In this document: one piece after another, positions 33,327-40,980 of the stretch
Position numbering within the stretch: the stretch's first letter is position 1
Layout: the number at the start of each line of letters is the position of its first letter
DNA from: Bacillus cereus group sp. RP43
GTDB lineage: Bacteria > Bacillota > Bacilli > Bacillales > Bacillaceae_G
Reading direction: 5' to 3'
DNA: 64,000 bases
Assembly (NCBI RefSeq): GCF_040459645.1
Contig: NZ_JARVHQ010000001.1
Coordinates: forward strand, 2,046,001 to 2,110,000
Program-made: the position numbers and the translations under genes
Notes under the pieces: generated by a model
What the model saw: only the letters and a program-made list of their open reading frames with translations
Databases searched by the model: none
What the model was told of the DNA's origin: nothing

Positions 33327-34960
33327 AAAATTTATCATTTATATATGCTGATGAAAATGAATACGCGTTACAGCATATTTCTCTTTCTGTTCAAAAAGGA
33401 GAATTTATAGTACTTGCTGGTGGCTCCGGCTCTGGGAAGACAACTTTATTGAAACATTTTAAAAAGGAGTTACTTCCAATTGGCACGCGTTCGGGGCATA
33501 TATATTATGATGGTGCTTTATTAGAAGATGTACCAGATTTATTATCTGCACAAGAAATTGGTATGGTATTTCAAAATCCAGAAAATCAGCTCGTAATGGA
33601 TACAGTTATTCAAGAATTAGCATTCTCTTTAGAAAATATCGGGCTACCATCACATATTATTCAAAAAAGAATAGCGGAACTCATTAGCTTTTTAGGATTT
33701 CAAGATTTGTTACATCAATCTGTTCATACTTTATCTGGTGGTCAAAAACAACTAGTAAATTTAGCAGCAGTATTAGTCATGCAGCCGAAGCTACTATTAC
33801 TGGATGAACCGACAGCGCAGCTAGATCCGATTGCTGCAAAAGAGTTTTTAGGATTGTTAAAACGTATTAATGAAGAACTCGGAATTACGATAGTTTTAAG
33901 TGAACATCGTTTAGATGAAGTTATACCGCTCGCAACACGCGTTGTTTGTATGGATAATGGCAGAATCGTTTATGATGGTACTTCTAAAAGTGTGATAGCG
34001 AACATGTGGGAAGTAGAAAAGTTCCATCCATTCATTCCCCAAATTCCAAGATTGTTTTTAGAGTGGAATGTAGAAGATATTCCGTTTACAGTACGAGAAG
34101 CGCAAATGAAAATGAATGATTTTTCAGCGATATCATATAGGAATGAGCAAGTAGAACAATGTGAAAAGCAAGAAGTAATTTTAAGTGCAGAACATATATC
34201 TTTTCAATATGAAAAAAATAGTCCACTTATTTTACGAGATTTAACAGTGAACATCGAAAAAGGAAAATGGACAGCTCTAGTTGGGAAAAACGGAACTGGG
34301 AAGTCTACACTGTTAACGATTTTAGCAGGATTGCAAAAAGCTAGAAGAGGTAAGGTAAAGTGGAATGGAAAAGTGATACATAAAATTGATTCGAAAGAAC
34401 GATTTAAAAGTATAGGGTATGTATCACAGCATCCGTATTATCATTTTACATTTGATACAGTATGGGAAGAGGTTTATGAGCGTGCTCGTGAATTATATGG
34501 CGAAGAGGGAAAAGGAATAGCAGAAGAAATGTTGGAAAAGTTCTGGTTAGATTCGCTTAAAGATCGCCATCCGCATGATTGTAGCGGCGGGGAGCAACAA
34601 CTACTTGCATTATGTACAACGTTATTATCAAAGCCGACTTTATTATTACTGGATGAGCCGACAAAGGGACTAGATCCATGGAAAAAGGAAAGAGTAGGAG
34701 AGCTGTTTAAACAATTGCAAAAAGAAGGTGCAACAATTGTAATGACAACGCACGATATTGAGTTTGCAGCGAAATACGTTGATCAATGTATGATGTTATT
34801 TGACGGGAAAGTCATTATGAATGATGCACCGAAAGAGTTCTTTAGTGGTAACTTCTTTTATACAACATCTATTAACCGATTCATCCGTAGAGAGTTGCCA
34901 TTTGCATTAACGTGGGAGGATGTGTACGAAGCGTGTCCAAACGATATGTTGCGTTTATAA
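33305..34960 (+). CDS. ecfA: ECF transporter fused ATPase (A-A' in one chain)
   Basis: This 551-residue protein has two complete CbiO-type ATPase domains. First: Walker A GGSGSGKTT, Q-loop FQNPENQLV, signature LSGGQKQ, Walker B LLLLDEPTAQLDP. Second (from about residue 295): GKNGTGKST, SQHPYYHF, CSGGEQQ, LLLLDEPTKGLDP. Fusion replaces separate EcfA1 and EcfA2. ATG 33305 is 6 bases after GGAAGGGA; the GTG at 33299 abuts it. The 3' end overlaps the S-component gene. Confidence 0.93.
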   Translation: MVAHAEIKNLSFIYADENEYALQHISLSVQKGEFIVLAGGSGSGKTTLLKHFKKELLPIGTRSGHIYYDGALLEDVPDLLSAQEIGMVFQNPENQLVMDTVIQELAFSLENIGLPSHIIQKRIAELISFLGFQDLLHQSVHTLSGGQKQLVNLAAVLVMQPKLLLLDEPTAQLDPIAAKEFLGLLKRINEELGITIVLSEHRLDEVIPLATRVVCMDNGRIVYDGTSKSVIANMWEVEKFHPFIPQIPRLFLEWNVEDIPFTVREAQMKMNDFSAISYRNEQVEQCEKQEVILSAEHISFQYEKNSPLILRDLTVNIEKGKWTALVGKNGTGKSTLLTILAGLQKARRGKVKWNGKVIHKIDSKERFKSIGYVSQHPYYHFTFDTVWEEVYERARELYGEEGKGIAEEMLEKFWLDSLKDRHPHDCSGGEQQLLALCTTLLSKPTLLLLDEPTKGLDPWKKERVGELFKQLQKEGATIVMTTHDIEFAAKYVDQCMMLFDGKVIMNDAPKEFFSGNFFYTTSINRFIRRELPFALTWEDVYEACPNDMLRL

Positions 34961-35634
34961 TATTTATTTTTGTCGTTGTAATATGTACACTACTCTTTAC
35001 GACTCTTATTATGGACGGGTATTACATGGTAAGTAGTTTGTTTTTATTAGCTGTCATTATGTTACCTTTCTACTTCCGTTTTGAAAGGAGGGCGTTTGTT
35101 TCACGTGAAATTGTTATCGTTGCTGTGTTAGCGGCTATTGCAGCGGTTAGCAGGGTACCATTTTCGATATTACCGAGTGTACAACCGACTTCTTTTGTTA
35201 TTATCGTTTCTGCAATTGTTTTTGGAAGTGAAACTGGCTTTATGATTGGGGCAACGGCGGCCATTGTATCTAATATTTTTTTAGGACAAGGTCCGTGGAC
35301 TCCGTGGCAAATGTTCTCTTGGGGCATGATCGGTTTTATAGCAGGATTACTCCGAAATACATTTTTGATGAAAAAACTATGGGGACGACTCATATATGGA
35401 TTTGCCGTTGGATTTCTATTTGGCTGGATTATGAATTTCTGGGGTCTTCTTGGTTTTATACAGGAAGCAACGTGGGAAACAGTTATTGCTTACTATGTCG
35501 CAAGTTTTTACTTTGATCTGAGTCACGCGATATCGAATGTTATTTTCCTTCTGTTATTTAGCACGTCATGGATTACGATCCTCACAAGATTTAAAAAGAA
35601 ATACGGTATATTAGATGAGCATAACGTGACATAG
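34933..35634 (+). CDS. ECF transporter substrate-binding (S) component, possibly cobalamin
   Basis: This is a membrane protein of about 233 residues. After a first helix pair (AFIIFIFVVVICTLLF, VSSLFLLAVIMLPFYF), the S-component core starts at REIVIVAVLAAIAAVSRV and runs through SVQPTSFVIIVSAIVFG, ETGFMIGATAAIVSNIF and GPWTPWQMFSWGMIGFIAG. The arrangement matches S proteins encoded beside DUF4430 and terpene-cyclase-like proteins, of which CbrT transports cobalamin. Substrate is inferred from context. The start is uncertain (GTG 34912 or 34933); both overlap the ATPase gene. Confidence 0.82.
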   Translation: MSKRYVAFIIFIFVVVICTLLFTTLIMDGYYMVSSLFLLAVIMLPFYFRFERRAFVSREIVIVAVLAAIAAVSRVPFSILPSVQPTSFVIIVSAIVFGSETGFMIGATAAIVSNIFLGQGPWTPWQMFSWGMIGFIAGLLRNTFLMKKLWGRLIYGFAVGFLFGWIMNFWGLLGFIQEATWETVIAYYVASFYFDLSHAISNVIFLLLFSTSWITILTRFKKKYGILDEHNVT

Positions 35635-35689
35635 AAAAGCATACTCATATAAGGTAGGGTCGCGACTTACATATTCGTTTGCCTCTTTC

Positions 35690-35722
35690 ATGCTTCTTAC
35701 ATATTGTAAGAAGCATTTTTTA
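35690..35722 (+). terminator. terminator of the ECF operon
   Basis: TGCTTCTTAC, ATATT loop, GTAAGAAGCA, then TTTTTTATT. Confidence 0.9.
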
Positions 35723-35818
35723 TTGTCAAAAAATAGATTCAATATATATCCGTTATTATATGAAATTATTTGTATAATAGTAGGTGAGAACTATTTTCAA
35801 GAGGGAGGTGTATAGTTA

Positions 35819-36541
35819 ATGAAGTTAGTTATTCCGAAGCAACATGGAGCATGGGCGATGCTTGTCATACCATTTCTATTAAGTGTATTACTTGGTAAAC
35901 CTACTTTTTATCATATCCCATTGTTTTTAGCCTGGTTCTTTATCTATCTAGCTACTTATCCATTTCTCATGTACATAAGGCAAAGACGAAAAAAAGAATT
36001 TCTACACGCTGCCATTGTTTATTTTATCATTGCATTTGTATTTGGGATGATTTCTTTATTATATGAATGGCGAATTCTTTTATTCGCAGTATTAATGATT
36101 CCATTGTTTATTATAAATATGTATTACGCTCGTCAAAAAAATGAACGAGCATTACTAAATGACATTTGCGCGATTATAGTGTTTTGTATAGGTGGTTTAA
36201 TCAGTTATTATTTCTCAATGAAATTCATAGATAAAACAGCATTATTCATTGCGCTTATTTCATTTCTATATTTTTTAGGAAGTACGTTTTATGTGAAAAC
36301 GATGATTCGTGAAAAAAATAATCCGAAGTATCGTTTTATATCTTGGGGATATCATATTGTATTAACGGTAATTGTATTTGCTATAAATCCATGGTGTTCA
36401 CTCATATTTGTACCAAGTGTAATTCGGGCCATTATGTTGTATGGCAAAAAGATTTCTATATTAAAAGTAGGGATTCTAGAAATTGTTAATTCTGTATATT
36501 TTTTAATCATAACGGCAATAATGATGAAGTATGCCATTTGA
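35819..36541 (+). CDS. YwiC-like family membrane protein
   Basis: This 240-residue protein has about eight membrane helices and starts with the family hallmark VIPKQHGAWAMLVIPFLL. The LMYIRQRRKKEF loop and SFLYFLGSTFYVKTMIREK are also typical of YwiC-like proteins, whose genes in Bacillus lie near nitrate respiration genes but whose role is not known. The PKQHGAWAML motif resembles UbiA-type prenyltransferase loops only loosely. GAGGGAGGTG precedes ATG 35819. Confidence 0.88.
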   Translation: MKLVIPKQHGAWAMLVIPFLLSVLLGKPTFYHIPLFLAWFFIYLATYPFLMYIRQRRKKEFLHAAIVYFIIAFVFGMISLLYEWRILLFAVLMIPLFIINMYYARQKNERALLNDICAIIVFCIGGLISYYFSMKFIDKTALFIALISFLYFLGSTFYVKTMIREKNNPKYRFISWGYHIVLTVIVFAINPWCSLIFVPSVIRAIMLYGKKISILKVGILEIVNSVYFLIITAIMMKYAI

Positions 36542-36573
36542 AAAAACTTCCCATCTTTTGATGGGAAGTTTTC
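36542..36573. terminator. bidirectional terminator
   Basis: AAAACTTCCCATC, TTTT loop, GATGGGAAGTTTTC between convergent genes. Confidence 0.85.
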
Positions 36574-36763
36574 ATTCTTGTTCTAAGATGTGAACGGTAT
36601 AATCACATCTTTGTAATGCTTGCTCTACAGCGTAAAGGGATTGTTCAATACGTGCACGATTAAAATCTTCTTCAACAGTTTGTAATGCATCTTCTAAACA
36701 ATGTTTCGCTTCTTGTAATGAATGAAAAGAATCTTGTACGTATCCACGAGCATTCTTTTGCAA
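36572..36763 (-). CDS. small helical protein, unknown
   Basis: This protein of about 63 residues is predicted to be two or three amphipathic helices (SFHSLQEAKHCLEDALQTVE, RARIEQSLYAVEQALQRC). The true start is probably TTG 36763, 8 bases after AAAGGAGG; the longer frame to 36805 would begin upstream of that site. The repeated LQEA/VEQAL heptads suggest a helical bundle. Family not recognised. Confidence 0.6.
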   Translation of the reverse strand: MQKNARGYVQDSFHSLQEAKHCLEDALQTVEEDFNRARIEQSLYAVEQALQRCDYTVHILEQE

Positions 36764-36836
36764 CGTAGTAGCCTCCTTTTGTACATCTTTTTGTAGTATG
36801 AACAATAAAGAAGAAAATATAATTTATTATATTTAT

Positions 36837-36865
36837 TTGACAATTATAATCAAATTACGTATAGT
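36837..36865 (+). promoter_or_regulatory. sigma-A promoter of the S-box transcript
   Basis: TTGACA (36837-36842), 17-bp spacer, TATAGT (36860-36865); transcription would start about 14 bases before the SAM aptamer. Confidence 0.8.
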
Positions 36866-36885
36866 TAAATTTAAAGTGAATATTT

Positions 36886-37023
36886 TCTTATCCAGAGAGG
36901 TGGAGGGACTGGCCCGATGAAACCCAGCAACCGCGATGCAGGTGCTAATTCCAGCAGAACATATTTGTTCTGGGAGATAAGACGAAGATATACGTAACTT
37001 CTTCTTATCGGAGAGGTTTTTTT
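36886..37023 (+). ncRNA. SAM-I (S-box) riboswitch with terminator
   Basis: P1 TCTTATC (36886-36892) pairs with GATAAGA (36976-36982). Canonical core AGAGAGGTGGAGGGACTGGC, GATGAAACCCAGCAACC and TGCTAATTCC follow. GATAAGACGAAG can alternatively pair with CTTCTTCTTATC (antiterminator), freeing or forming the terminator AACTTCTTC-TTATC-GGAGAGGTT with T run (36996-37023). SAM would switch the downstream gene off. Confidence 0.97.
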
Positions 37024-37081
37024 GTTGCAAAAAAACCGATTACGAAAACATATAATAAGAAGAAAGGGGTTGCGAAGTACT

Positions 37082-37342
37082 GTGACACTCGAAAAATACG
37101 TAAAACTGCGTAGTACAGTTTATGAATATATGATAGAGCAAGATAAGCCAATATCATTGTTAGATATTCAAGAACATATCGTTTCGCATCATGAAGGAAA
37201 ATTCACTAAAAAAATGTTACATCAATTTTATTTATCAAGATTATTAGATGAACTCAAACTGGATGGGAAAATTACTTTAGCTGATGATGAATATCGCTAT
37301 GCTGAAAAAGGGGTATTTTATAAAGCGGGAAAAGGGAGCTGA
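37082..37342 (+). CDS. small protein of unknown function under S-box control
   Basis: This 86-residue protein (from GTG 37082) is mostly helical; KKMLHQFYLSRLLDELKLDG plus KITLADDEYRY looks like a winged helix with its wing. It is not a recognised methionine gene. The start is uncertain: the frame reaches back to TTG 37022, but that codon overlaps the riboswitch terminator T run, while TTG 37070 or GTG 37082 follow AGAAAGGGG. SAM control of such a protein is unusual; it could be a regulator of sulfur genes, or the original target may have been lost. Confidence 0.55.
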   Translation: MTLEKYVKLRSTVYEYMIEQDKPISLLDIQEHIVSHHEGKFTKKMLHQFYLSRLLDELKLDGKITLADDEYRYAEKGVFYKAGKGS

Positions 37343-37360
37343 GCTCTCTTTTTTTTGAAG
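37333..37360 (+). terminator. terminator after the S-box gene
   Basis: GGGAGCTGAGCTCTC hairpin overlapping the stop codon, then T8. Confidence 0.7.
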
Positions 37361-37384
37361 TATGTAGCGTAAAAGACTGCTAAA

Positions 37385-37500
37385 GCAGCCTGATACAAGG
37401 GAATGGTGTTGAGTGTGTAGTGTCAAAGATTGAATGTGCCTGAAAGAGGCACTTCATATCGGCTGCAAATGAAAAGAGACACCTTCGCCGAATAGGTGTC
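37385..37500 (+). ncRNA. candidate structured RNA
   Basis: GCAGCC-T-GATA (37385-37395) can pair with TATC-GGCTGC (37457-37466), closing a domain that contains GTGCCT-GAAAG-AGGCAC (37436-37452). A second hairpin GACACCT...AGGTGTC (37478-37500) follows. No ORF fits. It lies between the S-box gene and the SWIM gene and could be the latter's 5' UTR or an independent RNA. Not matched to a known family. Confidence 0.4.
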
Positions 37501-37595
37501 AGTCGTTTTGCCATGTAGACTCGCTACTTGACAGTAATTAGAATAACATGCAGGGTTTTTGAAGTCAAAAGGGAATTAAAGGAAGGGGTGTTGTT

Positions 37596-37985
37596 ATGTA
37601 CGCTTACTTATTAAAAGATATAACGAAATGGATTCCAAAGTACATTATGGATAAAGGTTATGAATATTATGAAGAGGGACATGTAGAAGATGTTGAAATA
37701 CAAGACAAGAAAGTATTTGCTTTCGTTACTGGAAATGCAGGGAACTATGAAGTGATTATTGACCTTACTGATTTTACAAAAAGTAGCTGCGAGTGTCCGT
37801 ATGAAAATTATTGTAAGCATATGGCTGCAGTTGTGTATGATATTCAAGGTGCTGGTGAGAGTACAGTTAAAGAACAACTGAAAGGTTTAGAAAAAGAAGA
37901 GTTACTAACAGTGCTAAATCGTTTGTTACAAAGTTCGAAAAATGTCCAAATCGTAGAGAAGATGTTAAAGAAAGGGAAGATTTAA
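37596..37985 (+). CDS. SWIM zinc-finger protein
   Basis: This 129-residue protein has a SWIM motif CECPYENYCKHM (CxCx7CxH) at about residues 69-80, preceded by VIIDLTDFTKSS. SWIM domains bind zinc and act in DNA or protein binding; in Bacillus they usually form the N-terminus of SNF2-type helicases. Here the domain stands alone with a short helical tail (LLTVLNRLLQSSKNVQ). AGGAAGGGG precedes ATG 37596. It is 23 bases upstream of a flavodoxin-fold oxidoreductase gene. Confidence 0.85.
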   Translation: MYAYLLKDITKWIPKYIMDKGYEYYEEGHVEDVEIQDKKVFAFVTGNAGNYEVIIDLTDFTKSSCECPYENYCKHMAAVVYDIQGAGESTVKEQLKGLEKEELLTVLNRLLQSSKNVQIVEKMLKKGKI

Positions 37986-38008
37986 CTGTAGAGGGGAGTT
38001 GCTTTGTA

Positions 38009-38584
38009 GTGAACGTACTAATTATATACGCTCACCCTAGTCCTTCAAGCTTTAACGCAGCAATATTAAAGCATGTGCAAAAAGGACTTGGGGAAACAAA
38101 TCATTCTGTTACGTTACTTGATTTATATAAAGAACAATTTGATCCAGTGCTTGTATTTAATGAAGAGAAAAAAAGACGGGATTTACTAAATGAAGAAGAG
38201 ACGAAGCGATATAGAGAATTAGTGCAGGAGGCGGATATTCTTCTTTTCATATATCCAATATGGTGGTGGGGCATGCCTGCTATTTTAAAAGGATTTATTG
38301 ATCGTATTTTTGTAGCGGGATTTGCTTATAAATATGAAGGAGCTTTACCAACAGGGTTATTGAAGGGTAAGAAGGCATGGGTTATTAATACGTTAGACTC
38401 ACCGTTATGGTATGTGGCCCTATTATATCGATCAGCAGATTGGATTATGATGAAACGAGGGGTTTTACGTTTTTGCGGCATTCGCGATATAAAACGGTCA
38501 GTTTTTCAATCTGTGAAAACGAGTAAACTAGAGAAGCGTGAAAAATGGCTATTACAAATAGAAGAAAAGGCTCGTACATTATGA
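38009..38584 (+). CDS. NAD(P)H quinone oxidoreductase, flavodoxin fold (MdaB/YwrO-like)
   Basis: This 191-residue FMN/FAD enzyme starts MNVLIIYAHPSPSSFNAAIL, the flavin-binding start of the NQO1/MdaB family. DILLFIYPIWWWGMPAILKG is the second hallmark, and FAYKYEGALPTGLLKGKKAW the third. It probably reduces quinones by two electrons, or is the ancillary subunit of a K+/H+ antiporter (KefF-like), though no such antiporter is nearby. GTG 38009 follows GAGGGGAG. It overlaps the next gene by 4 bases (ATGA). Confidence 0.9.
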   Translation: MNVLIIYAHPSPSSFNAAILKHVQKGLGETNHSVTLLDLYKEQFDPVLVFNEEKKRRDLLNEEETKRYRELVQEADILLFIYPIWWWGMPAILKGFIDRIFVAGFAYKYEGALPTGLLKGKKAWVINTLDSPLWYVALLYRSADWIMMKRGVLRFCGIRDIKRSVFQSVKTSKLEKREKWLLQIEEKARTL

Positions 38585-38934
38585 ATGAAATCGATCGTAT
38601 TATAAAGTGTTGCAATTGTGATGACGAACTTTTTCGTACGTATATTAATTGTTTAGTCCAATTGAAGAAGTGTAGTGAAACGTTTCAACAAATTCAAATA
38701 CAATTAAGAAATGATTATTTAATAAGAGGGATTTGTGAAAGAGAAGTTGATGAGGTAGTACGGGGAAGTAAAGAATATGAAACGTATTGTCTTCCTAAAG
38801 CGTTACAGTGGAATTTCTTGGGGAAAAATCCACATCTGATTGAAAAAGTATGTGAGGATTTTTTTGCATTTGCGGCATTAAATCTTACGGAGATAGAGTG
38901 GAAGACGATTATAAATTGCATGGGAAATAAATGA
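38581..38934 (+). CDS. hypothetical cysteine-containing protein
   Basis: This 117-residue protein begins MNEIDRIIKCCNCDDELFRT. The CCNC group and a further CxxR/CLPK pattern could bind metal, and the rest is helical (QLKKCSETFQQIQIQLRNDY). It is translationally coupled to the oxidoreductase by ATGA overlap, so it may assist that enzyme. Family not recognised. Confidence 0.65.
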   Translation: MNEIDRIIKCCNCDDELFRTYINCLVQLKKCSETFQQIQIQLRNDYLIRGICEREVDEVVRGSKEYETYCLPKALQWNFLGKNPHLIEKVCEDFFAFAALNLTEIEWKTIINCMGNK

Positions 38935-38943
38935 ATTATTATG

Positions 38944-38973
38944 TAAAAAAGCTAGTATAAAACTAGCTTTTCG
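38944..38973. terminator. bidirectional terminator
   Basis: AAAAAGCTAGT, ATAAA loop, ACTAGCTTTT between convergent genes. Confidence 0.85.
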
Positions 38974-38974
38974 T

Positions 38975-40321
38975 TTAAATAAATAAGAAACACAGACTAA
39001 TGATAAATCCTGCATAAAGTAAATTAACAACACAAAATCCCATAATATCACGAGCGCCTAAACCAGCTATTGCTAATGCCGGTAATGCCCAGAAAGGTTG
39101 AATTAAATTTGTCCAAGCATCGCCCCATGCAATTGCCATCGCTGTTTTCGCAGCAGGTACACCAAGTTCAGCGCCAGCTGGAATCATAATTGGTGCTTGT
39201 ACAGCCCATTGTCCGCCTCCAGATGGAACGAAAATATTAACAATTCCAGCACTTAAAAATGTAAAGAGCGGGAATGTGGTTTCATTTGAAATGCTAATAA
39301 AGAAAGTAGAAATAGCTCCTCCAAGCGAAAGCCCTTCACTATTTACTCCAATCATCATCCCCATAATTCCTGCGTAGAACGGAAACTGAAGTAAAATACC
39401 TGAAGCACTCTTTGTTGAGTCAGAGAAAGCACGAATATATTGAATAGGAGTACGGTGAAAAATTAGTCCGGCAATTAATAACATAAAAATAACGATATCA
39501 AGTGTAAGGTTAAAGCCTTTCGTACTAAAATAGTTGAAAATATAAATAAGACCTAATAATCCAATGCAAAGTGTAATAATCATACTATTTTCCATTTTTT
39601 CAGCGAATGTTTTTTGCTCTACTTCTTGAGCTGCAGCTTCTTCACGGAACACACTTGGATCTACTGTAATCGTATGTTTTTCATCGGGATGCATTGCTTT
39701 ATTAATGAGAGGCATCGTAATTAAAAAGATAATGACTGGAACGAGAGCGTATGGTGAGAATAACGTTTCTGTTATTGGAATCGCTTCTTTAATACTTCCA
39801 GCTGTCGTTTTAATTAACGTTTCACCGCCTGTTGCTAACGTAAGAGGGATAGAAGCAGAAAGGCCTGCATGCCAAATGAGAAATCCGGAGTAAGAAGAAG
39901 CAATTGCTAACCTATAATCTAATCCTTCTAACTGTCTTGCCACTTCTTTTGCGTATAAAACAGATACAACAATACCGAAGCCCCAGTTTATGTATGCTCC
40001 TAGTAAACTTACAATTGAAATTGCGATAATACCTTGTCCATTTGTTTTCGGTAGTTTCGCTGCTTTCGTTAATCCTTTTTTAATAAGAGGAGCGTTTGCT
40101 AATGCAGATCCTGTCACGAGTACAAGAGCCATTTGCATAGAAAAAGCAAGAAGGCCCCAAATGCCATTGCCCCAATGCGTAATCATTTCTACCGGTGTTT
40201 GGTGTGTTGCAAACATGCCGAAGAAGATAACGAAAACAGTTAATAAACATGATAAAATAAACGGTTCTGGTAAGAAACGCTGCACAAGGGCAACACATCC
40301 ATTTGTAAATGAACGAAACAA
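38975..40321 (-). CDS. atoE: short-chain fatty acid transporter, AtoE family
   Basis: This 448-residue membrane protein has 10-12 hydrophobic helices. It begins FTNGCVALVQRFLPEPFILS, and NWGFGIVVSVLYAKEVAR, FVPSGGGQWAVQAPIMIPAG and WGDAWTNLIQPFWALPAL are AtoE signatures. AtoE proteins take up short-chain fatty acids such as acetoacetate or butyrate. The start is TTG, 10 bases after AGGAGG. No acetoacetate catabolic genes are adjacent. A 9-bp-arm palindrome lies 145 bp upstream (40465). Confidence 0.92.
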   Translation of the reverse strand: MFRSFTNGCVALVQRFLPEPFILSCLLTVFVIFFGMFATHQTPVEMITHWGNGIWGLLAFSMQMALVLVTGSALANAPLIKKGLTKAAKLPKTNGQGIIAISIVSLLGAYINWGFGIVVSVLYAKEVARQLEGLDYRLAIASSYSGFLIWHAGLSASIPLTLATGGETLIKTTAGSIKEAIPITETLFSPYALVPVIIFLITMPLINKAMHPDEKHTITVDPSVFREEAAAQEVEQKTFAEKMENSMIITLCIGLLGLIYIFNYFSTKGFNLTLDIVIFMLLIAGLIFHRTPIQYIRAFSDSTKSASGILLQFPFYAGIMGMMIGVNSEGLSLGGAISTFFISISNETTFPLFTFLSAGIVNIFVPSGGGQWAVQAPIMIPAGAELGVPAAKTAMAIAWGDAWTNLIQPFWALPALAIAGLGARDIMGFCVVNLLYAGFIISLCFLFI

Positions 40322-40464
40322 AATAGATCAACCTCCTTATGTTATGTATGTTTATTACAATATTCGAGGTTGTTTGAGTAACACCCTTTAATATAATGAA
40401 AATTCAAATTTATAAGATTATTTTCGTAATGTATAGATAGATTGATATTTTATGTCGAAATGTT

Positions 40465-40484
40465 ATTTCATTTTGAAATGAAAT
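40465..40484. promoter_or_regulatory. palindrome upstream of atoE
   Basis: ATTTCATTT-TG-AAATGAAAT, perfect 9-bp arms, in the 659-bp gap between atoE and the methyltransferase gene. A possible operator; the bound protein is unknown. Confidence 0.4.
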
Positions 40485-40501
40485 ATTTCAAAGAGGGGTA
40501 G

Positions 40502-40575
40502 TACCTATGCGAATCAACTTAAGCAAAGCAAATAGCCCAAAACGTTAAAATTATAGTTTGTGTATATAAATCGAA
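40502..40575. repeat. half copy of the palindromic dispersed repeat
   Basis: ATGCGAATCAACTTAAGC...AACGTTAAAATTAT resembles the left end of the element (ATGCCCATCAACTTAAGA...AACGAAAATTTT). It also forms a 13-codon ORF with a ribosome site (MRINLSKANSPKR), probably fortuitous. Confidence 0.45.
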
Positions 40576-40701
40576 ATAGTGTAAAAATATGTATTTTTGT
40601 TTATGTCTCTGTTAATGAGATTTGACGAAAACAGAAATTGAAAAGAATGCTCTATATACAAGGGAAAGAGGTGGTCATAGACGAATATGTTCATCAAATG
40701 A

Positions 40702-40858
40702 CAGTTTATCCCGCTATTTGCGGGCAGTAAAACTCCCACCTCGAAATTCGGCGAATGCTAGGAAGTTAGGTGGGAGACAACTGCCCGTAAACGCCCGATT
40801 GGTGCGGGCTAATAATCAGTTGGGGATGGACAAAACCCCCACTGATTAAAGTTTCACT
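40702..40858 (-). repeat. bcr1 repeat, full-length copy
   Basis: TTATCCCGCTATTTGCGGGC through AACGCCCGATTGGTGCGGGC to CACTGATTAAAGTTTCAC, the reverse complement of the copy at 29374. The stem GGTGGGAG/CTCCCACC is intact. Confidence 0.88.
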
Positions 40859-40980
40859 GTATGTAAGATCCAGATTATTGAAGAAGGATATTAGCTATTA
40901 TTAACGAATTTTGAATTACAAACAAACTTTATCAAAAGTGGTGAGATAATATAGAGAATAAAACAGATTTCTTTTTGGAT

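Noticed and set aside
37004..37016. Second partial S-box, because CTTATCGGAGAGG repeats the start of the aptamer
   Set aside because: It is explained by the antiterminator/terminator design, in which this segment must mimic the P1 5' strand.
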